DNA of 64,000 nucleotides. Source: Heyndrickxia coagulans 36D1. GTDB lineage: Bacteria; Bacillota; Bacilli; Bacillales; Bacillaceae_C. The stretch spans positions 1,984,001 to 2,048,000 of the forward strand of contig NC_016023.1 in NCBI RefSeq assembly GCF_000169195.2, in the 5' to 3' direction. Position 1 is the first letter of the stretch. Every line of letters begins with the position of its first letter. The position numbers and the translations under genes were made by a program. Below, piece after piece: positions 18,824-29,600 of the stretch. The notes beneath the pieces are model-generated. The model ran no database searches, was not told the DNA's origin, and saw nothing but the letters and a program-made list of their open reading frames with translations.

Positions 18824-19057
18824 GATGGTGGGGTTAAAGGAATCTATGATGCTTGAAAACGGATTCGTAAAGACCGCTTTCCATGAAGCGAAAGATCTCG
18901 CCATCGACGTAGACGAACCATCTCGATACACTGTTATATGGGTGTTTGTTTGCATCAACCATGAACCATAAAAAGCGAAACCCCGAATACAAAGGAAGGG
19001 CTGCTCCTTGTCAAACTGGAACGGCCCGTTATATTGGAAGTTTCCGGTGCCTTGGAG
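18824..19057 (+). pseudogene. Fragment of an aldose epimerase paralogue
   Basis: The frame beginning MVGLKESMMLENGFVKTAFH reads on to AKDLAIDVDEPSRYTVIWV. This matches the C-terminal third of the mutarotase at 14179 (MAGLKESVIFEGGSVRAAFH). After a small deletion the match goes on in another frame to about 19057, where GLLLVKLERPVILEV corresponds to GLILVKPEQPVALEV. There is no start or N-terminal two thirds. Bases 18603-18823 carry no recognised gene. Confidence 0.75.
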
Positions 19058-19087
19058 ACAAGCCCAGCGCATAAAGTTCCGGGGCTT

Positions 19088-20515
19088 TTACCATATCCCC
19101 AGCACTTTCCACCAAAGCCCCCCGATCACTCCCCAAATGATCAGATGGATGACCGAAACGCTAAAGCCGAGCAGCCACCATTTATCTTGCGGGACATAGC
19201 CCGAACCGAAGAAAACAGGCGCGGGTCCGCTGCCGTAATGGGTAAGGCAGCCGAACAGGTTCCCGATAAATCCTAAAAGCAGGGCGGCCAGCATCGGGGG
19301 TGCACCTGCTACAATCGCTACGCCTAAAAATGCTGCGTACATGGCGCTAACGTGGGCGGTATTGCTGGCAAAGAAGTAATGCGAATAAAAGAAGATGAGG
19401 GCTAAAGCAATCAGCGCCCAAATCCAAGGCAATCCGTGGACAGCGGTGCCCATCAAATGGCTGAACCATGGGATCATGCCCAAACTGTTCAAAAAGGTTG
19501 CCATCATGACAAGTGATGCAAACCATACCAGTGTATCCCATGCGCCTTCTTCTTTTTTGACATCATTCCACGTTAAAACCGATGTTAACAATAAAACGGA
19601 AAGTCCGATCAGTGCAGTTGTGGTGGCATCGATGCCGAGTTTTCCGCCAAAAATCCAGAGGGCCAAAATCAGTAAAAAAACCATGATCATGCTCCATTCT
19701 GATTTTTTTAATGGCCCCATTTCTTTTAATTTTTCCGTCGCAATTTCGGATGCTGCCGGTGTTTCCTTGATTTCCGGAGGATACACTTTATAAATAAAAT
19801 AAGGGACAACGATTAAACTGGCGAGGCCGGGGACAATCGCAGCAAGTGCCCAATCCGTCCATGTGATTGTTACGCCAGCATTGTGCGCGAGTGTTGCTGC
19901 CAACGGATTCGCCGCCATTGCCGTCATGAACATTGCCGAAGTAATGTTGACACCCTGGAAGGCGACCTGCATTAAAAAGGATCCGACCTTTTTCTCTGTC
20001 CCGTTTTCTGGATCTGAGCCAAATGTTCTGGACAGGGAGTGGGCAATTGGAAAAATGATGCCGCCTCCGCGGGCTGTGTTGCTCGGCATGGCCGGTGATA
20101 AAATCAAATCACTAACAAGCAACGAATACGACAATCCTAACGTTTTTCTGCCAAACAGTTTCACAAACATATACGCAATCCTGTTGCCGAGCCCCGTTTT
20201 TATAAAGCCTCGTGAAATAAAAAATGCAATCACGATCAGCCAAATCGTCGTGTTTTGAAACCCGCTCAACGCTTCCTCTAGTTTCAGTGTTCCCGTCAGC
20301 ACAACGGCTGTGATGGAGAGAATGGCAACACCACCCATTGGCAGCGGTTTGATAATGAAGCCGACAATGGTTGCCACAAAAATGGCAAACAAGTGCCAGG
20401 CTTTTTCCTGCAAATCTACAGGGGAGGGAATAAACCAAATCACCGCCCCTATAGCCAGCGTTATACACAATGCGCGCAAATGGACCTCTTTCCTATTCTT
20501 TCGTTGTGCTTCCAT
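19088..20515 (-). CDS. yflS: DASS (SLC13) family dicarboxylate/anion transporter, YflS-like
   Basis: I choose the ATG at 20515 (MEAQRKNRKEVH), which has AAAGGA at a normal distance. The ATG at 20524 overlaps that site. The 475-residue protein has a dozen or so hydrophobic segments, and SDLILSPAMPSNTARGGGI is the typical family loop with the S-N-T motif. A second SNTAH motif lies near residue 390. Family members carry malate, 2-oxoglutarate or other dicarboxylates through the membrane. It follows the malic enzyme gene in the same direction after ~90 bases, so malate uptake is the likely job. Confidence 0.85.
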   Translation of the reverse strand: MEAQRKNRKEVHLRALCITLAIGAVIWFIPSPVDLQEKAWHLFAIFVATIVGFIIKPLPMGGVAILSITAVVLTGTLKLEEALSGFQNTTIWLIVIAFFISRGFIKTGLGNRIAYMFVKLFGRKTLGLSYSLLVSDLILSPAMPSNTARGGGIIFPIAHSLSRTFGSDPENGTEKKVGSFLMQVAFQGVNITSAMFMTAMAANPLAATLAHNAGVTITWTDWALAAIVPGLASLIVVPYFIYKVYPPEIKETPAASEIATEKLKEMGPLKKSEWSMIMVFLLILALWIFGGKLGIDATTTALIGLSVLLLTSVLTWNDVKKEEGAWDTLVWFASLVMMATFLNSLGMIPWFSHLMGTAVHGLPWIWALIALALIFFYSHYFFASNTAHVSAMYAAFLGVAIVAGAPPMLAALLLGFIGNLFGCLTHYGSGPAPVFFGSGYVPQDKWWLLGFSVSVIHLIIWGVIGGLWWKVLGIW

Positions 20516-20565
20516 GCTGTTCATCCTTTGTTGATGAGGATTGACCCTAAGGGAAAGAAAAGCGT

Positions 20566-20593
20566 GCCTTCATGTTTTGGATGTAATGAAGGC
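20566..20593 (-). promoter_or_regulatory. Hairpin between malic enzyme and transporter genes
   Basis: GCCTTCAT and ATGAAGGC pair perfectly around a 12-base loop. There is no T tract, so it may be an RNA stabiliser or processing site rather than a terminator. Confidence 0.45.
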
Positions 20594-20609
20594 GTCGGCT
20601 GTTCACTGA

Positions 20610-22307
20610 TTAAATGGGCTGGATTTCGGGATACCGGGGTTCCCACATCGCTTCTTTTACCGCACTTTCAATATTTTTCGGCCGGACTCCTGCTATCCCG
20701 TCATCGATTGCGGCTTGGACGACAGCCGAGGCAACGGCGAGTGAAATAGACCGGAGATCCTCGACTTGTGGCAAGAGTGGGGCGCCCGCTTGTTCTGTAT
20801 GGACCTGTCCTGCCACGGCTTCTGCAGCTTTCGCCAGCATATGGTCTGTGACCCGCTTCGCTTTTGAAATCATAACGCCAAGTCCGATGCCCGGAAAGAT
20901 AAAAGAATTGTTGGCCTGCCCGATGACATAGGTTTGCCCGTTATACTGTACAGGCTCAAAGGGACTGCCGGTGGCGACTAGCGCTCTTCCTTCTGTCCAT
21001 TTGATTAAGTCTTCCGGTACCGCTTCTGATTTTGAAGTCGGGTTTGAAAGCGGGAGAATGACTGGTTTTTCCACATGCTTTGCCATTTCTTTTACAATTT
21101 CTTCTGTAAAAGCGCCGCTGACGGTTGAGGAACCGATTAAAATGGTTGGCCGGACTTGGCGCACTGTTTCGAGAAAGTCAATGCCGCCGTTCTGATTTCG
21201 CGCCCATTCGCTGACTTCGCTTGCTTCTCGGGCAAAAGGTTTTTGAAAATCTTTCAAGCCTTCTGTCTGGTCCGTAAGCAATCCGGGACGGTCAATGCAC
21301 CAGAATTGCCGGTTGGCTTTTTCCTGATCGGCGCCTTGTCTGACCATTGCATCGCGGATTTGTTCAGCGATGCCAATGCCGGCGGTTCCTGCGCCAAAAA
21401 TGATAATCCGGTGCTCCAGAAGCGGCACACCTGAAGCTTTTACAGCCGATAAAACGGCAGCAAGCAAGATTGCACCTGTCCCCTGAATATCATCATTAAA
21501 GGTACAGTAATCATTGCGGTATTTTTCGAGAATCGGGCGAGCATGCGGCTGGGCAAAATCTTCCCAGTGTAGCAAAGCGTCCGGGAATAACTTGTGCGCC
21601 GTTTGAACGTACTTTTCAATAAAGCGGTCGTATGTTTCGCCTCGTACCCTCGGATGGCGGCAGCCGATATAAAACGGATCTTTTAAAAGATCTTCGCGGT
21701 CCGTTCCGGTATCCAGAATGACAGGAATCACACGCATGGGGTTTATGCCAGCTGCAGCGGTGTAAACGGTAAGCTTTCCTTTGGCAATATCAATGCCACC
21801 GACGCCCCAATCCCCTATACCTAAAATTCTTTCGCCATCTGTTGCAACAATCAGATCAATTTCATCTGCTTTTGCACCAAAATTTCTGAAAGCTGTTTCG
21901 ATCCCCTCAGGATTGTCAATTGACAAGTAAACTCCCAATGACTCGCGGTATTCATGGCTGTAATGCTGGATTGCCTCCCCTACAGTAGGGGTATACACAA
22001 TCGGCAGAAGCTCCTTAATGTGTTTTGTCAGCAGATGAAAGAAAAGAACCCTGTTTCTTCTATGTAATGATGCCAGATAAATATACTTCTGAAGGGGTGT
22101 TGGTTGTCCGCTGAGTTGTTCATATGCACGTTTTCCCTGTTCTTCAAGCGACAAAACACCGGTTGGAAGCAGTCCTTCGAGGTTAAGCGCTTTTCTTTCC
22201 TCATTTGTAAAAGCAACGCCTTTATTTAAAAATGCCGATTTTAAAACTTCATAGCCGCGTGCCGTTGTTTCCACATTACCGTCTTTTGTGAGTTGAAAAT
22301 TCCACAT
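20610..22307 (-). CDS. malS: NAD-dependent malic enzyme
   Basis: The 565-residue protein decarboxylates malate to pyruvate and reduces NAD. The N-terminal malic domain shows VYTPTVGEAIQHYS, IGDWGVGGIDIAKGKL and a HWEDFAQPHARPIL segment with the metal-binding E-D pair. The NAD domain has GAGTAGIG near residue 312. The length matches the large bacterial malic enzymes (MaeA/MalS, about 566-582). The ribosome site AAAGGA lies about 12 bases before the ATG, which is long. With the DASS transporter downstream it would let the cell use external malate. The regulator (MalK/MalR in B. subtilis) is not nearby. Confidence 0.93.
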   Translation of the reverse strand: MWNFQLTKDGNVETTARGYEVLKSAFLNKGVAFTNEERKALNLEGLLPTGVLSLEEQGKRAYEQLSGQPTPLQKYIYLASLHRRNRVLFFHLLTKHIKELLPIVYTPTVGEAIQHYSHEYRESLGVYLSIDNPEGIETAFRNFGAKADEIDLIVATDGERILGIGDWGVGGIDIAKGKLTVYTAAAGINPMRVIPVILDTGTDREDLLKDPFYIGCRHPRVRGETYDRFIEKYVQTAHKLFPDALLHWEDFAQPHARPILEKYRNDYCTFNDDIQGTGAILLAAVLSAVKASGVPLLEHRIIIFGAGTAGIGIAEQIRDAMVRQGADQEKANRQFWCIDRPGLLTDQTEGLKDFQKPFAREASEVSEWARNQNGGIDFLETVRQVRPTILIGSSTVSGAFTEEIVKEMAKHVEKPVILPLSNPTSKSEAVPEDLIKWTEGRALVATGSPFEPVQYNGQTYVIGQANNSFIFPGIGLGVMISKAKRVTDHMLAKAAEAVAGQVHTEQAGAPLLPQVEDLRSISLAVASAVVQAAIDDGIAGVRPKNIESAVKEAMWEPRYPEIQPI

Positions 22308-22644
22308 ATATCATAATTATCCTTTCTTCACCTATCTTCTAATCATTTCAGTAATCTGATCCGTTTGAATGATGCAGAGAGTGGACCGGCAGGAATTCCA
22401 TCGTTAAAAAAGTGCTTCATGCCCAGTGCATTTGCCGGGGTGGAATCGCAGCTGCCCATTAATCAGGTACAGACAAAAATCGAGATCAGCTTGCAAGTGT
22501 TCTTTCAAACGTATTTCAGCTTTTTCCCTGCCCCTGCAAAGATGGGTTGATTTCTTCCATTATGGATGTGCCGGCCCGTTTCCGTTTAACCGCTTTCGGC
22601 AGTATGCACCTGCCTTTTTCTTTTTTTCATCAATCTCTGCTCCT
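22308..22644. other. Gap between malic enzyme and narK
   Basis: No gene was recognised on either strand. It should hold the malic enzyme promoter and the end of the nitrate operon transcript. I see no strong terminator hairpin. Confidence 0.4.
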
Positions 22645-23796
22645 TTATGACACCCGGTGCTGTTCCGTAAACCTCATCCAGAACACGAGCACAAGGCTAG
22701 CAAGCGCAACTTCCGAAAGGGACATGAAGCCGATCGCATAGCTTTTGGTCAGCCCGTAAACGAATGTTAAAAGGAGCGGGGGAAAGAAACCGCCGAGCCC
22801 GCCGGCAGCCGCGACAATGCCATTTACCGTGCCTGCCTGGTTTGAAAAATAAAACGGAACGAGTTTGAAAACTGCACCATTGCCGACCCCTGCGCAAAAG
22901 GCGACAGCAAGGCAACCGATCGTAAACAGCGTAATCCCGAGACTGAAGGAAAGCAGGATGCCGGAAAGGGTCAGTCCTATAAAAGTAAACGCCAGCACTG
23001 TATACGGGTTAAATTTATCGGACAGATAGCCTCCGAGCGGCCGTAGCAATGTTGCCAGCAAAATAAATCCCGCTGTCCGCATGCCGGCATCCACTTTGGC
23101 GAGGGAAAAATTCGACACCAAAAAGTTTGGCAGGTAGACAGTAAAGGCGACGAACGAACCGAATGTAATAAAGTAAAAAATACTGAGGAACCAGAGCCGC
23201 CTGTCCCGGTACACTTTTTTAAACTCTTCCGCAAACGAAACTTTGACTTTTGGCTCATGCCGGTCTCCAAAGAAGAAATTCAGCAAAGCAAATACGATCA
23301 AAAGAATGCAGAAAAGCTTGACAGTGGTTCGCCATCCCGCCATATTGGCAATGACCGGCGCGGCGAAGGTGGTGACAGCGGTGCCGAGATTCCCCATACC
23401 GTAAATCCCGTTGATCGTCCCGTGCCGCTCTTTCGGGTAATATTTCGGAAGGGAAGTGACACCGATCGAAAAAGTGGCGCCCGCAACCCCGATTAGAAAT
23501 CCGCTGACCACAAGGCCCCAGAAAGACTGGGCAATGCTCAGGTAAAACACCGGAATCAAAAGGAACAAGAAACTGAATGTAAACAGCACCCTTGCTCCGA
23601 GCCTGTTTGCATAAAACCCGACCGGAACCCGGAACAGCGATCCGAGAATAACCGGAATGGAGGTCACCCATGAAGTCTCGCCCGGTGTCAGTGGGATGTC
23701 CCCTTTTATATAGGTAAGAAGAGAAGAGAGGATGACCCAAATCATAAAAGCTGCCACTAAACTAATTGTCTGTAATGGGAGTTGAATCTTTTTCAT
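22645..23796 (-). CDS. narK: Nitrate/nitrite transporter NarK
   Basis: The 383-residue major facilitator protein has about 12 membrane segments. The nitrate signature regions are GNLGTAVTTFAAPVIA in helix 5 and NGIVAAAGGLGGFFPP in helix 11. It takes up nitrate or exchanges it for nitrite across the membrane. It lies 17 bases after narI in the same direction, so it is the last gene of the nitrate respiration operon. Length fits B. subtilis NarK. Confidence 0.93.
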   Translation of the reverse strand: MKKIQLPLQTISLVAAFMIWVILSSLLTYIKGDIPLTPGETSWVTSIPVILGSLFRVPVGFYANRLGARVLFTFSFLFLLIPVFYLSIAQSFWGLVVSGFLIGVAGATFSIGVTSLPKYYPKERHGTINGIYGMGNLGTAVTTFAAPVIANMAGWRTTVKLFCILLIVFALLNFFFGDRHEPKVKVSFAEEFKKVYRDRRLWFLSIFYFITFGSFVAFTVYLPNFLVSNFSLAKVDAGMRTAGFILLATLLRPLGGYLSDKFNPYTVLAFTFIGLTLSGILLSFSLGITLFTIGCLAVAFCAGVGNGAVFKLVPFYFSNQAGTVNGIVAAAGGLGGFFPPLLLTFVYGLTKSYAIGFMSLSEVALASLVLVFWMRFTEQHRVS

Positions 23797-23813
23797 ATGC
23801 TTATCCTTTCATC

Positions 23814-24512
23814 TCATTTTTCCGGTATACGCTTGTAACCGGCGCGGGACCGGTATTGCTGTGGTGCGCGTACCGGATAGCGCGCCGGAAAGCTGAACAG
23901 GTGGACAAGGCGCGTAAACGGGATCGAAGCGAACAAGAGAAACGCCGCGATAACATGCACCTTAAAAAGCGTTGGCACATCGTTCATCAGTTCATGTTTC
24001 GGCCGGAAGACAAATAAGCTCCGGAACCATGGGCCAATGGTAGTCCTGTACTCATAAGCAGTCACGGTTGTGTTGTATACGATCGTCATATAAGCGCCCA
24101 AGCCCCCGACCACAAGCAGGGCAATGATGGAAAAAAATTCGGCGAATGTGGCGTGGATCCGCACCCGTTCAAATTTGATTCTCCGGATGAGTAAAATGAC
24201 AAGTCCTGCGACGACCATCAGCCCGGCAATGCCGCCGCCGATAATGGCGCCCGTGTGGTAAAGCTCATCGCGTACGCCAATGGCTTCATAAAATCGCTTC
24301 GGGATAAGGACACCCATGAGATGCCCGATAAAGGCAAAGACAATGCCCCAATGAAAAAGGGGAGAGCCGATGCTGAGCCATTTTTTCTCGAAAATTTCGG
24401 TAGAAGGCGCCGCCCAGCTGATCTGTCGGAACGCATACCGGTACAACAGCCCGAAAATCATGATGGTGCCCATTACATAGGGGAAGATGACCCATAAAAA
24501 GATAGAAGCCAT
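23814..24512 (-). CDS. narI: Respiratory nitrate reductase gamma subunit (cytochrome b)
   Basis: The ATG at 24512 (MASIFLWVIFPYVMG) has AAGGAGG eight bases upstream. A longer frame to 24617 overlaps narJ and is not needed. The 232-residue protein has five hydrophobic segments. Histidines in the FHWGIVFAFIGHLMG segment and in the later KVHVIAAFLLF segment should bind the two haems. NarI takes electrons from menaquinol and passes them to NarH on the inner face of the membrane. It lies 13 bases after narJ. Confidence 0.95.
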   Translation of the reverse strand: MASIFLWVIFPYVMGTIMIFGLLYRYAFRQISWAAPSTEIFEKKWLSIGSPLFHWGIVFAFIGHLMGVLIPKRFYEAIGVRDELYHTGAIIGGGIAGLMVVAGLVILLIRRIKFERVRIHATFAEFFSIIALLVVGGLGAYMTIVYNTTVTAYEYRTTIGPWFRSLFVFRPKHELMNDVPTLFKVHVIAAFLLFASIPFTRLVHLFSFPARYPVRAPQQYRSRAGYKRIPEK

Positions 24513-24525
24513 GTATGTACCTCCT

Positions 24526-25107
24526 TTAATACATGATCGGGTAAGGCAGATTTTCAAGATCGGCCTTTTCCCGCTGTTGTTCCAATGCTTCAATCTCTTC
24601 TTTGCTCGGTTGTTCAAAAATCTGTTCCATCAGCACGGAGAAAACCGGCATATATAAGCTTTCCTCTGATAAATGGCCGGCAATCCGCTGTACGGCATAG
24701 GCGAGCCTTTTGCACAGGCGTTCCGTTTCGCGTGACGGCTCCGATACGGCTAGAAATTCGAACAGCATTGGCATATAATCGGCCAATTCCCCGTCGTTGC
24801 GCTCAAAACCGGCCTCGTTGATCATTTTCTGCAGTTTAATGAAAGCGGCGCCGCGTTTCGGGCTGTCACCAAATTCATGGTACGTTAAGTACAGTCCGTT
24901 TTTTTCTTGAAGGTCGAATGTGGACACATACAAAGACTGTATTTCGGAAAGCGGGAGGCAAAACAGGGCGGCAGCAGCTTTTTCAAGTGCCGCGTCTGTT
25001 TCTTTCGCCGCCGCGATGACCGCCTCTTTTTCCTCATAAAGCGCCTCTGTCGGATAGGTAAGCATCCGTGAAGCAATAGCCAACATCAGCTTTTCACGGT
25101 CATTCAT
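24526..25107 (-). CDS. narJ: Nitrate reductase assembly chaperone NarJ
   Basis: The start at 25107 (MNDREKLMLAIASRMLTYPT) overlaps the end of narH by eight bases, so translation is coupled. The 193-residue helical protein matches the TorD/NarJ chaperone group: YPTEAL near the start, then a YHEFGDSPKRGAAF segment. It binds NarG in the cytoplasm until the molybdenum cofactor and iron-sulphur clusters are in place, and is not part of the finished enzyme. Confidence 0.93.
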   Translation of the reverse strand: MNDREKLMLAIASRMLTYPTEALYEEKEAVIAAAKETDAALEKAAAALFCLPLSEIQSLYVSTFDLQEKNGLYLTYHEFGDSPKRGAAFIKLQKMINEAGFERNDGELADYMPMLFEFLAVSEPSRETERLCKRLAYAVQRIAGHLSEESLYMPVFSVLMEQIFEQPSKEEIEALEQQREKADLENLPYPIMY

Positions 25108-26605
25108 TGCTTGCTCCCCTTTCAAACGGATAGGTAACCATGCCTTCCGGCGGGGCGAGTTCTTCAATGCTGCAGGAGCCTTGCTTGTAATACAGGTCAC
25201 CGTTCATTTCGCGGCGGCCGGTCGGGATGACGAACCGTTCCCTGTATTTGGCAACGGCAAGCAGGCGTGCCATATCTTCCACTTCTTCTGCAGTCATGCC
25301 GGCTTCTTCAAGCAGTTTGCTTTTGTTCAGTTCATCCACGCCGCCGACCGTTTTGGCGCGCATATGGACGCGCATCGCCGCCATTTTCAGCAGCACTTTC
25401 CGGATTACTGCCGTATCGCCTGCCGCTAACAGCGAAGCAAGGTATTCCATCGGGATCCGCATCTGGTCAATGGCCGGGATGTAGCCGTCCGTGGACAACT
25501 CGTCTTCATTTTCAAGATGGTTCATAATCGGGCTGAGCGGCGGCACGTACCATACCATCGGCAGCGTCCGGTATTCCGGGTGGAGCGGAAGCGCAATTTT
25601 CCATTTCATCGCCATTTTATAGACCGGGGAATCCTGCGCGGCTTTCACCCATGGGTCGGTTATGCCTGCTTTATGGGCTTCCTCTATCACTTCCGGGTCA
25701 AACGGGTCGAGGAAGACGGACAGCTGGGATTCGTACAATGCTTTCGGATCCGGGGCCGATGCGGCTTCCTTCACTTTATCCGCATCGTAAAGCAATACGC
25801 CGATGTAGCGGATCCGGCCGACGCATGTTTCCGAGCAGATCGTCGGCAGGCCGGCTTCGGTGCGCGGATAGCAGAAATTGCATTTTTCCGCTTTATGCGT
25901 GTTCCAGTTGTAATACACTTTATGGTACGGGCAGCCGTTCATGCAAAAACGCCAGCCACGGCATGCTTCATGGTCGACAAGGACGATCCCGTCTTCATCG
26001 CGTTTGTAGAGCGCGCCGGTCGGGCAGGAAGCGACGCACGAAGGATTAAGGCAATGCTCGCAAATGCGCGGCAAGTACATCATGAACGTTTTTTCATACT
26101 CGCCGGTAATATGGTTTTGCAAGTTTTCCATATTCGGGTCAAGCGCTGTCGTCTCGCTCCCCCCGGCAAGATCATCGTCCCAGTTTGAACTCCACCGGGG
26201 CTTGTCAATCGGTTTTCCGGTAATCATCGAGCGCGGCCTTGCGACAGGAATATGGCTGCTTTTCGGGCTGTGGATCAGATGGTCATAATCATATGTCCAT
26301 GGTTCGTAAAAATCATCTATTTTTGCCATGTTCGGGTTGTAAAAAATTTGTGCCAATTTCGTAACGGGGCCGCCTGCGCGCAGCTTCAGTTTCCCGTCTT
26401 TGTACACCCAGCCGCCTTTAAAACGGTCCGTGTTTTCCCATTGTTTCGGGTAACCGGCACCGGGCCGGGTTTCGACATTGTTAAACCAGATGTATTCCAT
26501 CCCCGGCCGGTTTGTCCACATGTTTTTGCAAGTGACGGAACAAGTGTGGCAGCCGATGCATTTATCAAGGTGCATGACCATTGCGACTTGTGCTTTTACT
26601 CTCAA
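25100..26605 (-). CDS. narH: Respiratory nitrate reductase beta subunit (iron-sulphur)
   Basis: The 501-residue protein carries four cysteine groups. The first is C16, C19, C22 and C26 (CIGCHTCSVTCKN). CEHCLNPSCVASCP and CRGWRFCMNGCPYHKVYYN follow, the latter with the tryptophan typical of the [3Fe-4S] site, and then CNFCYPR...CSETCVGRIRY. It passes electrons from NarI to NarG on the cytoplasmic side of the membrane. It overlaps narG by four bases and narJ by eight. Confidence 0.97.
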   Translation of the reverse strand: MRVKAQVAMVMHLDKCIGCHTCSVTCKNMWTNRPGMEYIWFNNVETRPGAGYPKQWENTDRFKGGWVYKDGKLKLRAGGPVTKLAQIFYNPNMAKIDDFYEPWTYDYDHLIHSPKSSHIPVARPRSMITGKPIDKPRWSSNWDDDLAGGSETTALDPNMENLQNHITGEYEKTFMMYLPRICEHCLNPSCVASCPTGALYKRDEDGIVLVDHEACRGWRFCMNGCPYHKVYYNWNTHKAEKCNFCYPRTEAGLPTICSETCVGRIRYIGVLLYDADKVKEAASAPDPKALYESQLSVFLDPFDPEVIEEAHKAGITDPWVKAAQDSPVYKMAMKWKIALPLHPEYRTLPMVWYVPPLSPIMNHLENEDELSTDGYIPAIDQMRIPMEYLASLLAAGDTAVIRKVLLKMAAMRVHMRAKTVGGVDELNKSKLLEEAGMTAEEVEDMARLLAVAKYRERFVIPTGRREMNGDLYYKQGSCSIEELAPPEGMVTYPFERGASNE

Positions 26606-29600
26606 AGCCAGTTTACCTCCTTTAGCGGCCGGATGATGGCGATGGTATCTCGCTGGCTTCCGGTCGGGCCGTAGTAATTAAAACCGTAGCTGAGCTGGGA
26701 ATAACCGCCAATCATATGGGTCGGTTTCAGCGAAATGCGTGTGACGCTGTTATGGGTGCCGCCGCGCTTTTGGCTGACGGCCGTGCCCGGAACGCCCAAT
26801 ACCCGGTCCTGGGCGTGGTACATATATGCCATCCCCTGCGGAATCCGATAAGTGAGGACGACCCTCGCGGCAATCGCGCCGTTCCGGTTGTACACTTCAA
26901 TCCAGTCGTTGTCTTTAATGCCGATAGACTGCCCGTCTTTCTCATTCATCCAGACGGTCTGGAATCCCCTGAACAAATGGTTCATCTGGGTCGTATCCGT
27001 AAACATCGTATGGATGCCCCATTTTTGGTGCGGCGTCAAGTAGCGGAGCGTAATCGATTTGCCGTTTTCAGGCGCCGCTGTTTCGCCTTTTAAATACGGC
27101 CCGTGCCGAAGCGGCGGCAAATACAGTGGCAGCCCTTCGCCGAAATCGAGCATGACTTCATGATCCAGGTAAAAGCTTTGCCTTCCTGTCAGTGTCCGCC
27201 ACGGGATGTTGTATTCCTTGTTCATTGTAAACGGGGCATAACGGCGGTTATCATTTTCAAGCCCGCTCCAGACCGGCGCGGAAATCGTATGGCGCGGCTG
27301 GGCGGTAATATCCAGCAGGGTGAAGTCTTCATCTTCCCGGCCTTTGGCAATGTGTTCCAGTTTTTGCCCTGTTTTCTTTTCAAGTGCTTTCCATTCTTCG
27401 ACTGCCCGTTTCCCGTTGGTGGCGCCGGACATAAAGAGAATCGCTTCAATCGCCTGCTTGTCGGACGATAAATCCGGGAGCCCTTTTCCAACCCCTTCCC
27501 GCCGCGATTTTCCGAGGCGGGAAAGCAAATCTTTATAAACGCCTTCACCGGGTATCTGAATGCCTTTGCTGCCGTATCCGTTTTGAATGTTCGGGCCGAG
27601 GGTGGTCATTTTTTGAAAAACGTTCGGGTAGTCGCGCTCGACAATGACGAAGTTCGGCATCGTTTTTCCCGGCACCGCTTCGACTTCGCCTTTGCGCCAG
27701 TCTTTCACTTCTCCGAACGGCTGGCCGATTTCATTCGGTGTGTCTTTGCCGAGCGGCGTCATGACAAGGTCTTCGCACGCCGGCAAATGCTCTTTTGCGA
27801 GTTCCGAAAATGTTCTTCCGATCTCTTTAAACGCTTCCCAGTCGCTTTTCGATTCCCACGGCGGGGAGATCGCCGCGTTAAACGGGTGGACGAACGGGTG
27901 CATATCGGTGCTTGAGAGGTCAAATTTCTCATACCATGTGGCAGCCGGCAAAACAATATCCGAAAACAGGCCGGAACTGGTCATCCGAAAATCCATGCTG
28001 ACAAACAAGTCGGCTTTTCCGCGCGGCGGCTCACCCTCTGTTTTAATCGTTTCCGGCTGCCACGAGTTGGCCGTATCGGTCATTACGGCATCGTCACCGC
28101 CAATAAAATGTTTGACGAAATATTCATGGCCTTTTCCACTGTCACCCAAAAGATTCGAGCGCCAGTTGAAAAATACCCTTGGAAAATTGCACGGATCATC
28201 TGGGTTTTCAATTGCCCATTCGAGTTTTTCCTGCTTTAACTGCTCCACCACATATTGGATGACTTCCTGGTCGTCTTTTGCGCCGTTTTCGCGGGCTTCT
28301 TTGACAAGGTCAAGCGAATTTTTTGTAAACTGCGGGAAAGAAGGGAGCCAGCCAAGCCTTGCTGCAAGGGCATTGACGTCTGCCGGATGCATGTTTTTAA
28401 AACGGCCGCCCCAGCCTTCCTGGTTGTCGTTGATGCGCGCTTCATACCGGTACTGGTCGGTTACAAAGTAGAAAAAGGATGTACCGTTTTGGAAGCGTTG
28501 CGGTTTTGTCCAGTCATTGGCAAAGGCGATTTGCTGCCAGCCTTCGAGCGGGCGCACTTTTTCCTGCCCGACATAATGGGCCCAGCCGCCGCCGTTTACG
28601 CCTTGTGATCCCGTCAGCATGACAAGGTTTAAAATGCAGCGGTAAATTTGGTCGCTATGGTACCAGTGATTGGTCCCGCCGCCCATGGCAATCATTGATT
28701 TTCCGTTTGTGCGGGCGGCATTGTCGGCAAACTCGCGCGCGACCTGGATGACGTGCGCTTTTTTCACGCCGGTAATGCTTTCCTGCCAGGCCGGGGTGTA
28801 TGGTGCGTTTGCGTCATTGTAATCCGCCGCGAAATCGCCGGGCAGGCCGCGATCCACGCCGAGGTGCGAGCAGAAAAGATCAAACACAGTGGTAAACTTC
28901 ACCGTCTGCCCGTCTTTTGTCTTTAACCGTTTAGCTGGCACCGCCCGCTTGATCGTGCCGCCTTCTTTATCAGCAAAGTAAGGGAACGTAACCATGACGG
29001 GTTCATCATAGTCATCGATAAAACTTAACTTCGGATCGATGGCACTGCCGTCGTCTTTTGTCAGCTCGAGATTCCATTTGCTGCTGCCGTCCCAGCGGAA
29101 GCCCTGGCTGCCGTTCGGAACTTGGGGGCTGTTTGTCGCCTTGTCCCAGACAAGCGTTTTCCATTCGCCGAGTTTTTCGCCGTCCGTGAGATCCGTTGCC
29201 CGCAGAAAACGGCCGGACCGGGCATCCCCGTTTTTTTCGTCAATTTCAACGAGAAAGGGGAGATCCGTATATTTTTTTGCGTAATCGGAAAAATATTGCG
29301 TTTCGCGGTCAATGTAAAATTCTTTTAAAATGACATGCGTCATCGCAAGGGCAAGCGCCCCGTCCGTGCCGGCGCGAGCAGGCAGCCAAATATCCGCAAA
29401 TTTGTCGTATTCGGCGTAGTCCGGGCTGATGCCGACAATTTTTGTCCCATTATAGCGGGATTCCACCATAAAATGGGCATCCGGCGTCCGCGTTTGCGGC
29501 AGGTTTGTGCCCCAGATGATAAAGTATTTGGCATTATACCAGTCCGCGCTTTCCGGAACGTCCGTCTGTTCTCCCCAGATTTGCGGGGAAGCGGGCGGGA

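Noticed and set aside
25517-26188. Long plus-strand frames across narG and narH
   Set aside because: GC-rich codon use of the nar genes leaves open shadows on the other strand. They show no motifs or ribosome sites.
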